A DNA stretch of 40,740 bases from NCBI GenBank assembly GCA_016720745.1, contig JADKKA010000014.1, positions 1-40,740 on the forward strand. The letters are read 5' to 3'. This DNA comes from Chitinophagaceae bacterium (GTDB lineage: Bacteria > Bacteroidota > Bacteroidia > Chitinophagales > Chitinophagaceae). The notes under the pieces were generated by a model that worked only from the letters and a program-made list of their open reading frames with translations, ran no database searches and was not told where the DNA came from. Below, in pieces: positions 1 to 7,886 of this stretch (positions are counted from its first letter, which is position 1; each line of letters starts with the position of its first letter). A program made the position numbers and the translations under genes.

Positions 1-1
1 T

Positions 2-2599
2 TATAAAACTGTTGATGGCGGGAAAACCTGGAAAAGAACACTCTTTGTCAATAACCAGACCGGCTGCAGTGACCTGGTGATGGAACCGGGTAACCCTTCA
101 GTTTTTTATGCAGGAACCTGGCGCCTGATCCGTACCCCTTATTCATTGGAAAGCGGCGGAGAAGGCAGTGCCCTCTGGAAAAGTACTGATGGCGGTGAGA
201 CCTGGAAAAATATTTCCACTGCAAAAGGTCTTCCCAAAAATACCTGGGGTATTGTGGGAGTGGCCGTGGCGCCTTCCAATACCGATAAAATATATACCAT
301 CATCGAAAATAAAGAAGGGGGTTTATACATGAGTGCTGATGCCGGCGAAACCTGGACACTGGCCAGCAGTGATAACAATATCCGGCAGCGTGCCTGGTAT
401 TATACCAAGGTATTTGTAGATCCGAAAAATGAAAACAAAGTGTATTGTCCGAATGTGGGATTTATGCTGAGTACGGATGGCGGTAAAACATTTAAGAGTA
501 TCAGTACACCTCACGGTGATCACCATGATCTCTGGATTGATCCGGCCGATGGTAACCGGATGATCGTAGCCGATGACGGTGGCGCACAGGTAAGTTTTGA
601 CGGAGGGAATAACTGGAGCACTTATATGAACCAGCCAACCGCACAGGTGTACCGGCTGAGTACGGATAATGCATTCCCATACAGAATTCTGGGAGGGCAA
701 CAGGATAACAGCGCTTTCCGCATCCGTAGCCGTACCTATGGTGCAGCCATCACGGAAGCAGATATGGAGTCGGCTGCCGGTAGTGAAAGCGGATATGTAG
801 TAGCAGATCCGTTGAATCCGGATATCACATATGGTGGTAATTATATGGGCATGCTGCAAAGACTGGATCACCGCACCGGTGAAAGCAGACTGATTAATGT
901 ATGGCCGATTGATAATATGGGTGCAGGCGCAGAAGCAGCCCGCTATCGTTTTCAATGGAACTATCCCATTTTCTTTTCACCTCATAATCCGAAAAGATTA
1001 TATGCCGCCGGTAACCATCTTTTTGTGACTGAAAATGAAGGCAAGAGCTGGGAAGAAATCTCTCCCGATCTTACTACAAATGATAAAAGCAAGCAGGCAT
1101 CCAGTGGCGGGCCGATTACCAAGGACAATACTTCGGTGGAATATTATTGCACCATTTTCACCGTTACAGAATCTCCTTATGAAAAAGACCTGCTCTGGAC
1201 CGGCAGTGATGATGGCCTGATCCATGTGAGCAAAGATGGCGGTAAAAACTGGAACAATGTAACACCACCTAATTGTCCCCCGGCCATGATGTGGAATTGC
1301 GTGGAAGCAGATCCGCATAAAAAAGGCGCAGCTTATTTTGTGGGTACGCGGTATAAGTCAGATGATTTCAGACCTTATATCTACAAGACAGAAGATTATG
1401 GTAAGACCTGGAAACTGATTGTGAATGGTATTCCATCCCTTCATTTTACAAGAGCAGTAAGGGCAGACCGGAAAAGGGCAGGTTTATTATATGCCGGTAC
1501 CGAATATGGTATGTATGTCTCCTATGATGATGGTGCTAACTGGAAATCCTTTCAGTTGAATATGCCGGAAGTTCCGATCACCGATCTGGCCATTAAAAAT
1601 AATGACCTGATCGTGGCCACACAGGGCAGAAGTTTATATATCCTGGATGACCTGGGTGTGCTGCAACAAAAGAACAGCAACTTAGTCAGTAAGAATCTGC
1701 ATGTGTTTGATGTTAACCCCGCTTATCGTATGCCCGGTGGCGGTCGAAGAAGAGGAGGCGGAGGAAATACCGCTGCGATGGTGGCAAATGCCGGTACCAA
1801 TCCTTCCAATGGGGTTGTATTTAATTATTTTGTGAAGAACGCCAGTGACTCCACTAAATTATCCATAGAAATCATGGATAAACAGGGAAAAAAGATCAAA
1901 ACATTTTCCACTTCATCCAAAGAAGATAAGATTGAAGTCAGTAACGGTATCAATCAGTTTGAATGGGATATGAATTACCCGGTAGCGGAAACGGTAGAAG
2001 GATTGATTTTATGGAATGGTTTTGTGCGGGGTCCGAAAGCTGCACCTGGTAACTATACTGCCAAATTCAAAACCGGGAATGATTCCACTGTGGTCCCTTT
2101 TACAATTCTTCCGGATCCGAACTATAAAGCCACCGAAGCAGAATATGATGAACAGGTCAGTTTTCTGTTGGGTGCCCGTGATAAATTTTCAGCCATCATG
2201 AAGGCCCTGCGGAATATCAAAGACCTGCGGCAACAGATGTCCGATTTTACTACCCGTAACGGAAAAGAAGTTCCCAAAGAAGTAAAGCAGCAGATCGATA
2301 CGATCAATAAGCAGCTTACTGCTGTGGAAGAATCATTGCACCAGACCAAGGCAAAGAGCGGACAGGATGTACTGAACTTCCCCATACAGCTGGATGATAA
2401 ACTGGCCAGTGTGTACAATGCGGCTTCGGTAGGTTATTCGGCACCATCAAAGCAGGTAAAAGAAGCCTATGCTGAACTGGCGGCAAAGATTGATCAGCAA
2501 TTGGCTAAACTAAAGAAGATCATGAGCGATGATCTTGGCAGGCTGAACCAGCTGATTCATGAAAAATCAATCCCGCTGATCGGGGTGAAGAAAGAGTAA
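2..2599 (+). CDS. BNR/Asp-box repeat (sortilin/VPS10-like) exported protein, 5' truncated
   Basis: The reading frame is already open at base 2, so the start and any signal peptide lie outside the window; the first internal ATG is at 77. Repeated Asp-box motifs of the form S-x-D-x-G-x-T-W are visible (TVDGGKTW, STDGGETW, SADAGETW, STDGGKTF, SKDGGKNW, TEDYGKTW, SYDDGANW). They indicate a beta-propeller of the BNR/sortilin type. A Gly/Arg-rich linker near residue 580 is followed by an Ig-like segment and a helical, probably coiled-coil tail rich in Lys, Glu and Gln. Such large proteins are common in Bacteroidota and are usually called glycosyl hydrolase or VPS10-domain proteins; the substrate is not known. 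There is no catalytic signature I would trust, so I do not assign an enzyme activity. Confidence 0.85.
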   Translation, partial: YKTVDGGKTWKRTLFVNNQTGCSDLVMEPGNPSVFYAGTWRLIRTPYSLESGGEGSALWKSTDGGETWKNISTAKGLPKNTWGIVGVAVAPSNTDKIYTIIENKEGGLYMSADAGETWTLASSDNNIRQRAWYYTKVFVDPKNENKVYCPNVGFMLSTDGGKTFKSISTPHGDHHDLWIDPADGNRMIVADDGGAQVSFDGGNNWSTYMNQPTAQVYRLSTDNAFPYRILGGQQDNSAFRIRSRTYGAAITEADMESAAGSESGYVVADPLNPDITYGGNYMGMLQRLDHRTGESRLINVWPIDNMGAGAEAARYRFQWNYPIFFSPHNPKRLYAAGNHLFVTENEGKSWEEISPDLTTNDKSKQASSGGPITKDNTSVEYYCTIFTVTESPYEKDLLWTGSDDGLIHVSKDGGKNWNNVTPPNCPPAMMWNCVEADPHKKGAAYFVGTRYKSDDFRPYIYKTEDYGKTWKLIVNGIPSLHFTRAVRADRKRAGLLYAGTEYGMYVSYDDGANWKSFQLNMPEVPITDLAIKNNDLIVATQGRSLYILDDLGVLQQKNSNLVSKNLHVFDVNPAYRMPGGGRRRGGGGNTAAMVANAGTNPSNGVVFNYFVKNASDSTKLSIEIMDKQGKKIKTFSTSSKEDKIEVSNGINQFEWDMNYPVAETVEGLILWNGFVRGPKAAPGNYTAKFKTGNDSTVVPFTILPDPNYKATEAEYDEQVSFLLGARDKFSAIMKALRNIKDLRQQMSDFTTRNGKEVPKEVKQQIDTINKQLTAVEESLHQTKAKSGQDVLNFPIQLDDKLASVYNAASVGYSAPSKQVKEAYAELAAKIDQQLAKLKKIMSDDLGRLNQLIHEKSIPLIGVKKE

Positions 2600-2630
2600 G
2601 TGGATATTTAACTGATAGAAGTTTATATAG

Positions 2631-2672
2631 AAAAGCGGCCACATGAAGTGAATTTCAATGTGGCCGCTTTTT
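2631..2672. terminator. Bidirectional hairpin terminator between convergent genes
   Basis: The arms AAAGCGGCCACAT and ATGTGGCCGCTTT form a 13-bp stem. Four further pairs (TGAA/TTCA) can form inside after a one-base bulge. A T-run follows on the plus strand and an A-run precedes the stem, so it can end both the BNR gene (plus) and the desaturase gene (minus). Confidence 0.85.
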
Positions 2673-2691
2673 ATGCTGTAAGAAATCTGTT

Positions 2692-3738
2692 TTATGCAAT
2701 AACGGGAGGAGTATACTTTTTTGTTCGCTCCTTCATCAGGGCAATCACCTCTTCATCGTTGGCAAACATATTGTCTACATTCACCACATGTTTGGCCAGT
2801 TTGTCGTAACGTTTGGTCATCAGCCAGATAAAAATATGGAGATAGTGAATACCGTCAAATGTGAGCGTTTTCTGTTTCACATAATATTCTTTGTTCTTCA
2901 GGAACTCACCGGGTATCTCCGTGTAATGAAGGGCCGGACGCACGTGGTGTACCGCATGGTATCCATCGTTCCAGCAGGCCTGGTTGTACTTGGTATTAAT
3001 GCAATTGATGGTATTATCTTCCAGGTTGTTGAGATCCACAAAAGCATGCTGGGTCCAGTTACCAAGCATCATCACGATCCTTGCAAAGAAAAAAGGAATG
3101 ATAAAAATGAATAAGGTGGCGTGGAAGTTTATAAAGCTCATCCCGATACAGAACATATAAAAGGCCATTTCTCCGGCGGTGAGGCGCATATAAAACTTTT
3201 TTCTTTTCCTGGAGAAGAAGTACATGAATGTATCCCTGAAACCCAGAATCAGGAATCGGCCTACATATGCTAAGAAGCCTTTGAGACTATCTCTTTGGTA
3301 GGGCAGGGTGCTGCTGGCATCATCAATCATATTATTCTCCACATGATGCATACCCATGTGATGTACAAAATAAGTTTCGGGGGTATGGCCAAAAAACGGA
3401 CAAACCACCCAGATCACATAATCAAAAATCCAGTTATACTTTTTCTTAAAAGGTTTGCGGTGGCAGATGCAATGCAGCATCAATCCAAACCTTCCTTTGA
3501 AGTACATCTGGGATACATAGAAATAAGGAATATAAGCCAGCCACCAGTACCAGCCCTGTAAGAGCGGGGTGTATAAAATGATAGCTGTGGGGATGACTAA
3601 AATATGAATAGCCGTCAGTAGATGGATAAAGGGCAGGTCCCTTTTATCATTCATATACTTCAGCCAGAATTTTTCGTATGCCGTAAATTCTTTGGGTTCA
3701 ACGTATACAGGATCTGTAATTGCTGCAAGTGCCTTCAT
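2692..3738 (-). CDS. Membrane fatty acid desaturase family protein
   Basis: The 348-residue protein has several hydrophobic membrane spans and the histidine boxes of the membrane desaturase/hydroxylase superfamily: HHMGMHH near residue 128 and HAVHH near residue 260. A further region HCICHR (around residue 90) also supplies His. These bind the di-iron centre that uses O2 to desaturate or hydroxylate lipid acyl chains in the cytoplasmic membrane. The start is an ATG with no better alternative in frame. The gene stands alone on the minus strand, convergent with the BNR gene, and a perfect inverted repeat lies about 50 bp upstream (3788-3810). The exact substrate (fatty acid, sphingolipid or carotenoid) cannot be told from the sequence. 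Confidence 0.85.
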   Translation of the reverse strand: MKALAAITDPVYVEPKEFTAYEKFWLKYMNDKRDLPFIHLLTAIHILVIPTAIILYTPLLQGWYWWLAYIPYFYVSQMYFKGRFGLMLHCICHRKPFKKKYNWIFDYVIWVVCPFFGHTPETYFVHHMGMHHVENNMIDDASSTLPYQRDSLKGFLAYVGRFLILGFRDTFMYFFSRKRKKFYMRLTAGEMAFYMFCIGMSFINFHATLFIFIIPFFFARIVMMLGNWTQHAFVDLNNLEDNTINCINTKYNQACWNDGYHAVHHVRPALHYTEIPGEFLKNKEYYVKQKTLTFDGIHYLHIFIWLMTKRYDKLAKHVVNVDNMFANDEEVIALMKERTKKYTPPVIA

Positions 3739-3787
3739 GTGAACTTTAGCTTCTAATCAGAAATAGTAGGTTTCGAAGTCGCTATCG

Positions 3788-3810
3788 CCTGTAATAAACT
3801 GATTTACAGG
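3788..3810. promoter_or_regulatory. Perfect inverted repeat upstream of the desaturase gene (candidate operator)
   Basis: CCTGTAA at 3788-3794 and TTACAGG at 3804-3810 are perfect 7-bp arms with a 9-bp spacer. The repeat lies 50 bp upstream of the desaturase start, has no T-run, and so looks like a dimer-binding site rather than a terminator. The binding protein is unknown. Confidence 0.4.
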
Positions 3811-3912
3811 CATGTTAAGTCTGTCAAGGGCATAAAATTACAGCATAATGTCTAATATGGGTTGATTTGTTTTAAGAAGCCCCTGCTGATTTTCGTCAAG
3901 CTGAAACAGGGC

Positions 3913-5358
3913 TTACATCTTCAAATCCGGTTTAATGTTCCGAACCCCCGTACTGGCACCGCCATTTAGTGTTAGATCCACGGGTTTATTCAGTTGCCAG
4001 GCACCCCGTGTAAAGTCTGGAATATCAATGGTTCTGGATTTTTTGGCAACCGATCTTTGGCTTAGCGGGAATACAGAACTCCAGGCTGCGGCATCATAAA
4101 CATCCTGATCAAGTGGCAATCCATTTCTCAGACAATCGATCAAACGCCAGTCCATGATAAAATCCATACCGCCATGTCCGCCTACTTCCTTGGCAATGGA
4201 TCCGATATGTTTAACAATCGGGGGAGCATATTTTTCTTCGAGTTGTTTGAGTTCTTCGGGTTTGAGCCAGCTATGACCAAAAGCCACTCTTTGGGGGCCG
4301 GGCCATTTTTGGGCCACTCCCTTGGTGCCGCTTACCAGGTGGATGCGGGAGTAAGGGCGAATGGTGGATACATCATGTTGGACCATGATCGTCTTGCCCT
4401 TGTTGCTGCGGATGAGCGTGGTGTTCATATTACCACGGAAAGGTTGATCAACATATTCCTTGAAGAATTCATCTTTTGCTGCCAGTTCCTTCGCCAGGTT
4501 ATTCATGGTAAAGTCATTGGTACTCATGCTCACCAAATGTTCAAACTTATCTCCGCGGTTAATATCCATACATTGAGCTATCGGTCCAAGACCATGGGTG
4601 GGATAAAGATTTCCGTTCTGCCCGATATTTTCTTTCAGCCGCCACATATCCGCATAGGCTTTTTTATTAAAGAGCCAGTCCTTGGTGAGGTCATGGATAT
4701 AGGCCCCTTCAGCATGTACAATTTCACCCAGCATTCCCTGCCGGGCCATATTCAAAGTAAGTAATTCAAAAAAATCGTAACAGCAATTCTCCAGCATCAT
4801 GCAATGCTGTTTTGTTTTTTCAGAGGTTTCCACCAGTTCCCAGAGTTCATCCATTGTTTTCCCGGCAGGAACTTCTGTTGCCGCATGTTTCCCGTTTCGC
4901 ATGGCAGCGAGGCAAACAGGGGTATGCATACTCCAGGGAGTGGCGGTATATACCAGATCCACTTCATTGCTTTCACAAAGTGCCTTCCATCCTTCATTCC
5001 CTGAAAATGCTTTGGCCCGGGGTCTTTTCATTTTCTCCAGTGTCTTTTGAGAGGCTTCTACACGGTCGGGGTATTTATCACAAAGCGCGGTTATTTCCAG
5101 TCCGTCGATATAACTCAGTCTTTCCACTGCATCAGACCCCCGCATACCCAGTCCGATGATACCCACTCTTACCGTTTGCAGTTTAGGAGCAGCGTATCCG
5201 CACATGTTGAAACCCTGTCCTTGTTTTTCTATTGCAGATGATTGGTCCATCTGTTCGTCAGAAGGGCCGGTCAAATTGGCCCAGGCCGGGAGACCGGTAG
5301 CCATTACACCTCCACCAATGGCCAGACGTCGCAGGAATTTTCTTCTGTTATTATCCAT
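3913..5358 (-). CDS. Gfo/Idh/MocA oxidoreductase, GH109 alpha-N-acetylgalactosaminidase-like, Tat-exported
   Basis: The 481-residue protein starts with a twin-arginine signal (NNRRKFLRRLAIGGGV), so it is expected to be exported folded with its cofactor. A Rossmann motif GIIGLGMRG follows at about residue 66, then EVPAGK and ENCCYDFFEL, which resemble the NAD-dependent glycosidases of family GH109. GH109 enzymes cleave alpha-N-acetylgalactosamine by an oxidation/elimination mechanism using tightly held NAD. The overall length and the Tat signal match that family. Other Gfo/Idh/MocA dehydrogenases cannot be ruled out, so the glycosidase call is moderate while the superfamily call is firm. The gene is monocistronic; a long inverted repeat sits immediately upstream of the ATG. 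Confidence 0.85.
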   Translation of the reverse strand: MDNNRRKFLRRLAIGGGVMATGLPAWANLTGPSDEQMDQSSAIEKQGQGFNMCGYAAPKLQTVRVGIIGLGMRGSDAVERLSYIDGLEITALCDKYPDRVEASQKTLEKMKRPRAKAFSGNEGWKALCESNEVDLVYTATPWSMHTPVCLAAMRNGKHAATEVPAGKTMDELWELVETSEKTKQHCMMLENCCYDFFELLTLNMARQGMLGEIVHAEGAYIHDLTKDWLFNKKAYADMWRLKENIGQNGNLYPTHGLGPIAQCMDINRGDKFEHLVSMSTNDFTMNNLAKELAAKDEFFKEYVDQPFRGNMNTTLIRSNKGKTIMVQHDVSTIRPYSRIHLVSGTKGVAQKWPGPQRVAFGHSWLKPEELKQLEEKYAPPIVKHIGSIAKEVGGHGGMDFIMDWRLIDCLRNGLPLDQDVYDAAAWSSVFPLSQRSVAKKSRTIDIPDFTRGAWQLNKPVDLTLNGGASTGVRNIKPDLKM

Positions 5359-5363
5359 ACAGC

Positions 5364-5393
5364 ATTAATTGTTGATGCAATATCAACATTAAT
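5364..5393. promoter_or_regulatory. Long inverted repeat just upstream of the GH109-like gene
   Basis: ATTAAT-T-GTTGAT, spacer GCAAT, then ATCAAC-ATTAAT: 12 paired bases per arm with one unpaired T at 5370. It begins 6 bp from the ATG at 5358, so it overlaps the leader or promoter and could act as an operator or an RNA hairpin masking translation start. Confidence 0.45.
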
Positions 5394-5443
5394 TGCCTTG
5401 AAAAATGCAGAAAATAAAAAAAGGGCAATCGTTTGAGGTAGGA

Positions 5444-6121
5444 TTATTCATCCAGCAGGTCTGGTCTTCTGGCAGCCGTACGCTGCAGGGATTGTTCATG
5501 CCGCCACTCTTCTATTTTCCGGTGGTCGCCGCTCATCAGGATATCAGGCACTTTCCAGCCTTTGAAGTCAACAGGCCTGGTGTATACGGGAGGGGCTAAT
5601 AAATTATCCTGGAACGAATCGGTGAGGGCCGAGGTTTCATCATTCAACACTCCTGGCAGCAGGCGGCCAATGGCATCCACGAGGATAGCGGCCGGAATTT
5701 CCCCACCGCTTAAAACATAATCACCAATGGAAATCTCCCTCGTCACATATTGCTGGCGGATCCTTTCATCAATCCCTTTATAATGACCACAGATCATTAG
5801 CAGCCTTTTTTTCAATGAAAAGCCATTGACCATTTTCTGGTTCAGCCTTTCTCCGTCGGGAGTGAGATAAATGATATCGTCAAATGCTGCTGAGGAGGAT
5901 AATTCTTCGATGGCTTTCGCCAGGGGTTCGCACATCATCACCATACCGGCACCCCCGCCATACTGGTAGTCGTCTACCTGTCCGTATTCATTCACGGCCC
6001 ATTTTCTGAGAGGATGCACCTGAACCGAGAGCAGGCCCTTCTCCTGTGCCCTTTTCATCATGCTGTGCTGCAGGGGGCTTTCCAGCAATTCGGGAATCAC
6101 GGTCAGAATATCGATATGCAT
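5444..6121 (-). CDS. trmD: tRNA (guanine37-N1)-methyltransferase
   Basis: TrmD transfers methyl from S-adenosylmethionine to G37 of tRNAs reading CNN/GGN codons, preventing +1 frameshifting. The 225-residue protein begins MHIDILTVIPELL, as TrmD does. It contains the trefoil-knot SAM-site segments YGGGAGMVMM, ICGHYKGIDER and IGDYVLSGGE, and the late ALTDSFQ and PPVYTRP segments. The length is normal for the family. It is downstream of, and in the same direction as, the small lipoprotein gene with a gap of 40 bp. It is not in the usual rpsP-rimM-trmD-rplS operon, which is common for Bacteroidota. Confidence 0.97.
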   Translation of the reverse strand: MHIDILTVIPELLESPLQHSMMKRAQEKGLLSVQVHPLRKWAVNEYGQVDDYQYGGGAGMVMMCEPLAKAIEELSSSAAFDDIIYLTPDGERLNQKMVNGFSLKKRLLMICGHYKGIDERIRQQYVTREISIGDYVLSGGEIPAAILVDAIGRLLPGVLNDETSALTDSFQDNLLAPPVYTRPVDFKGWKVPDILMSGDHRKIEEWRHEQSLQRTAARRPDLLDE

Positions 6122-6161
6122 CCCGCAAACCTACTTAAATTTTCAGCAATAAATCCGGGGA

Positions 6162-6542
6162 TCAGTTGCCGCTGACTTCAACTGTTGTGCGTGACTCGTT
6201 CACATTTTTGTCTTTTGCGATCACCTGTATTTTGTAGTTCACGCCGGCGGCTGCGGTGATCACCTGGTTGAAAGCGGTAGTGGAAGCGGCAGGATAAAGA
6301 TGCATATCCATCAGCAGGCTGCCGGTACTGATATTGCTGACATGTATATGTACTTCGGCAATATAATTGTTATCGGAAATGGTTCCGCTGATGGGGATCG
6401 GCTGGCCGGCTGCAAAGTTTTGTCCGTTCACCGGACTGTTCAGCGTGATGACCGGAAAAACAGTATCAGCAGCCGTTTCATCATTCTTTGTGCAACCACT
6501 CACTGTTAGTAAAAAAAGGCCTGCGATACCCAAAATTTTCAT
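6162..6542 (-). CDS. Small lipoprotein with an Ig-like (DUF4625-like) domain
   Basis: A 126-residue protein with an N-terminal lipobox (LTVSGC, Cys17), so it is expected to be lipidated and anchored in the outer or inner membrane. The mature part has the pattern DTVFPVITLNSPVNGQNF followed by a GTISDNNYIAEVHIHV segment and a final AKDKNVNES segment. This resembles single bacterial Ig-like/Big repeats or DUF4625 lipoproteins. No catalytic residues are apparent and the function is unknown. It precedes trmD on the same strand. Confidence 0.75.
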   Translation of the reverse strand: MKILGIAGLFLLTVSGCTKNDETAADTVFPVITLNSPVNGQNFAAGQPIPISGTISDNNYIAEVHIHVSNISTGSLLMDMHLYPAASTTAFNQVITAAAGVNYKIQVIAKDKNVNESRTTVEVSGN

Positions 6543-6575
6543 ACCCTGAAATTAATCATTGTTCCTTAAAAAAGT

Positions 6576-6597
6576 AACCCCCGGGGAACCGGGGGTT
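6576..6597 (-). terminator. Rho-independent terminator of the cco operon
   Basis: AACCCCCGG and CCGGGGGTT form a perfect 9-bp stem with a GGAA loop. On the minus strand the stem is followed by ACTTTTTT, which fits termination of the transcript coming from the cbb3 genes upstream (last gene ends at 6726). Confidence 0.85.
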
Positions 6598-6725
6598 GTA
6601 CAGAAACAAAAACCAACAATAACCCTTTCGGGCTTATTTGTGCATATTTTCAGGGTAAATGTACTGTTGAAGCCCAATCGCAATATTGATATTGATCAGT
6701 TCGGGGATTGAGAGAAATCAATTTT

Positions 6726-7439
6726 TCAGGGATGGCAGTTCTGGGCATCACCGGAAGCCTGTGGCAATTCCGGACTGATAAAGGGAATGCCCAGGTTCAG
6801 TCCGCGAAGGATCAGTAATACACCCATGATCGAAACAAAGAAAGGAACCATTTTCCGGAAGCCTGCTCTGAGTTCCGGTTTGATCATGAGTCCGGCATAG
6901 CCTACCAGCATCATGGCCGGAAGAGTACCCGCTCCAAAGCTGGCCATGAAACCCGTGCTTTCTGCTACAGACGTAAAGGAAAGGGATGTTGCCAGTGCAA
7001 TGTATACCATGCCGCAGGGGAGTAGCCCGTTGGCCATTCCCAACAGCAGGAATCCACTGATACTGGTGGAGGATTTCAAGATCCGAATAATCAGTTGCTG
7101 CACGCCCATATACATTTTGGAGAGCAGGGGCACACGGATATTTTTTTTCTGGATGAAATAGAGTGCCGCCATCAGGAGTACAACGATTCCCATGATGATG
7201 GAAAACCATTGCTGGTAACCTGCGATATAAAGGGTTCGGCCCGCCAGCCCAAACAGTAAACCGATCAGTGAGTAAGTAATGATCCTTCCTGCCTGGTAAA
7301 GGAAAAGGGCCAGCAGCTTACCTGTTTTCGAAAAATGATGCACCGGCAAAGCCATGCTCAAGGGTCCGCACATCCCCATACAATGCAGGCTGCCCGCCGC
7401 ACCGAGTGTAAAACCAGCTATGGCGGTTGTCCATATCAT
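6726..7439 (-). CDS. TauE/SafE-type (UreH-like) membrane protein of the cbb3 locus
   Basis: The 237-residue polytopic membrane protein has six or so hydrophobic spans. It carries the signature GSLHCMGMCGP near residue 17 and NGLLPCGMVY near residue 136; the paired Cys motifs in membrane spans are typical of the COG2836 UreH/SafE branch related to DsbD and copper transporters. In Bacteroidota this gene regularly closes the ccoNO-ccoP-ccoG-ccoH operon, and a role in copper delivery or redox maturation of the oxidase is commonly proposed but not proven. Its ATG overlaps the ccoH stop (TAATG at 7437-7441), which implies translational coupling. The C-terminus has an extra NCHP tail of unknown meaning. 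Confidence 0.85.
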   Translation of the reverse strand: MIWTTAIAGFTLGAAGSLHCMGMCGPLSMALPVHHFSKTGKLLALFLYQAGRIITYSLIGLLFGLAGRTLYIAGYQQWFSIIMGIVVLLMAALYFIQKKNIRVPLLSKMYMGVQQLIIRILKSSTSISGFLLLGMANGLLPCGMVYIALATSLSFTSVAESTGFMASFGAGTLPAMMLVGYAGLMIKPELRAGFRKMVPFFVSIMGVLLILRGLNLGIPFISPELPQASGDAQNCHP

Positions 7440-7876
7440 TACAGAACGGTGAGTTGTTTTTCTGAGTAATAGTTCTTGCTGCCATCCTTCCAGTTGATCT
7501 TTACGGTATAGTTACCGGGTTCCACTTCCCGGAGGGTAAAGGACTGAAATGCCTCCTGATCGGTCTGCAGCACAAATTTCTTATCCTTTTTTTCATTGTA
7601 AGCGCAATAGAACCAAACCTCACCGGTCACGGTTTTTGCTTTCATTTCTGCAGGCAACTGCAGGTGGATCCCTGTTTCGTTCTGTAACAGGGTAACCGCA
7701 GACGAAAGGTTGTTGGCTTCCCTTGTACCATCGATCTGCTGCTGAAAGCGGAGTTCTTCCTTGTAGTAGTCTTTTTCCACCAGCTCAAAATTGGTGGTCA
7801 CGGAACGGTACACCAGAAATCCCATTCCCGCGGCGAATACCAGAAAGGTCAGCAGTAATTTATTTCCCCAGTTCAT
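7439..7876 (-). CDS. ccoH: cbb3 oxidase assembly protein CcoH/FixH family
   Basis: FixH/CcoH is a membrane-anchored assembly factor of cbb3 oxidase. The protein has one N-terminal membrane span (NKLLLTFLVFAAGMGFLVY) and a periplasmic beta-rich domain with the EKDYYKEELRFQQQIDG segment typical of FixH. I chose the ATG at 7876, giving 145 residues; the frame opens at a TTG at 7894 that would overlap ccoG by 8 bp. It lies 10 bp after ccoG and is coupled to the next gene through TAATG. Confidence 0.88.
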   Translation of the reverse strand: MNWGNKLLLTFLVFAAGMGFLVYRSVTTNFELVEKDYYKEELRFQQQIDGTREANNLSSAVTLLQNETGIHLQLPAEMKAKTVTGEVWFYCAYNEKKDKKFVLQTDQEAFQSFTLREVEPGNYTVKINWKDGSKNYYSEKQLTVL

Positions 7877-7886
7877 AAAGAATGAT

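Noticed and set aside
3886..3899. CTGATTTTCGTCAA, an imperfect FNR-like box downstream of the GH109-like gene
   Set aside because: It lies in the loop of a hairpin formed by AAGCCCCTG and CAGGGCTT, probably the gene's terminator, and has no -7 element at a suitable distance for the desaturase gene.
4174..4764. 196-codon open frame opposite the GH109-like gene
   Set aside because: Shadow of a clear gene on the other strand; no motif and no promoter.
6634..6717. 27-codon open stretch on the minus strand ending GLQQYIYPENMHK, after the TauE/SafE gene
   Set aside because: It reads like a natural C-terminus but has no start codon, a stop directly upstream and no continuation in the other frames; too short to support a gene.
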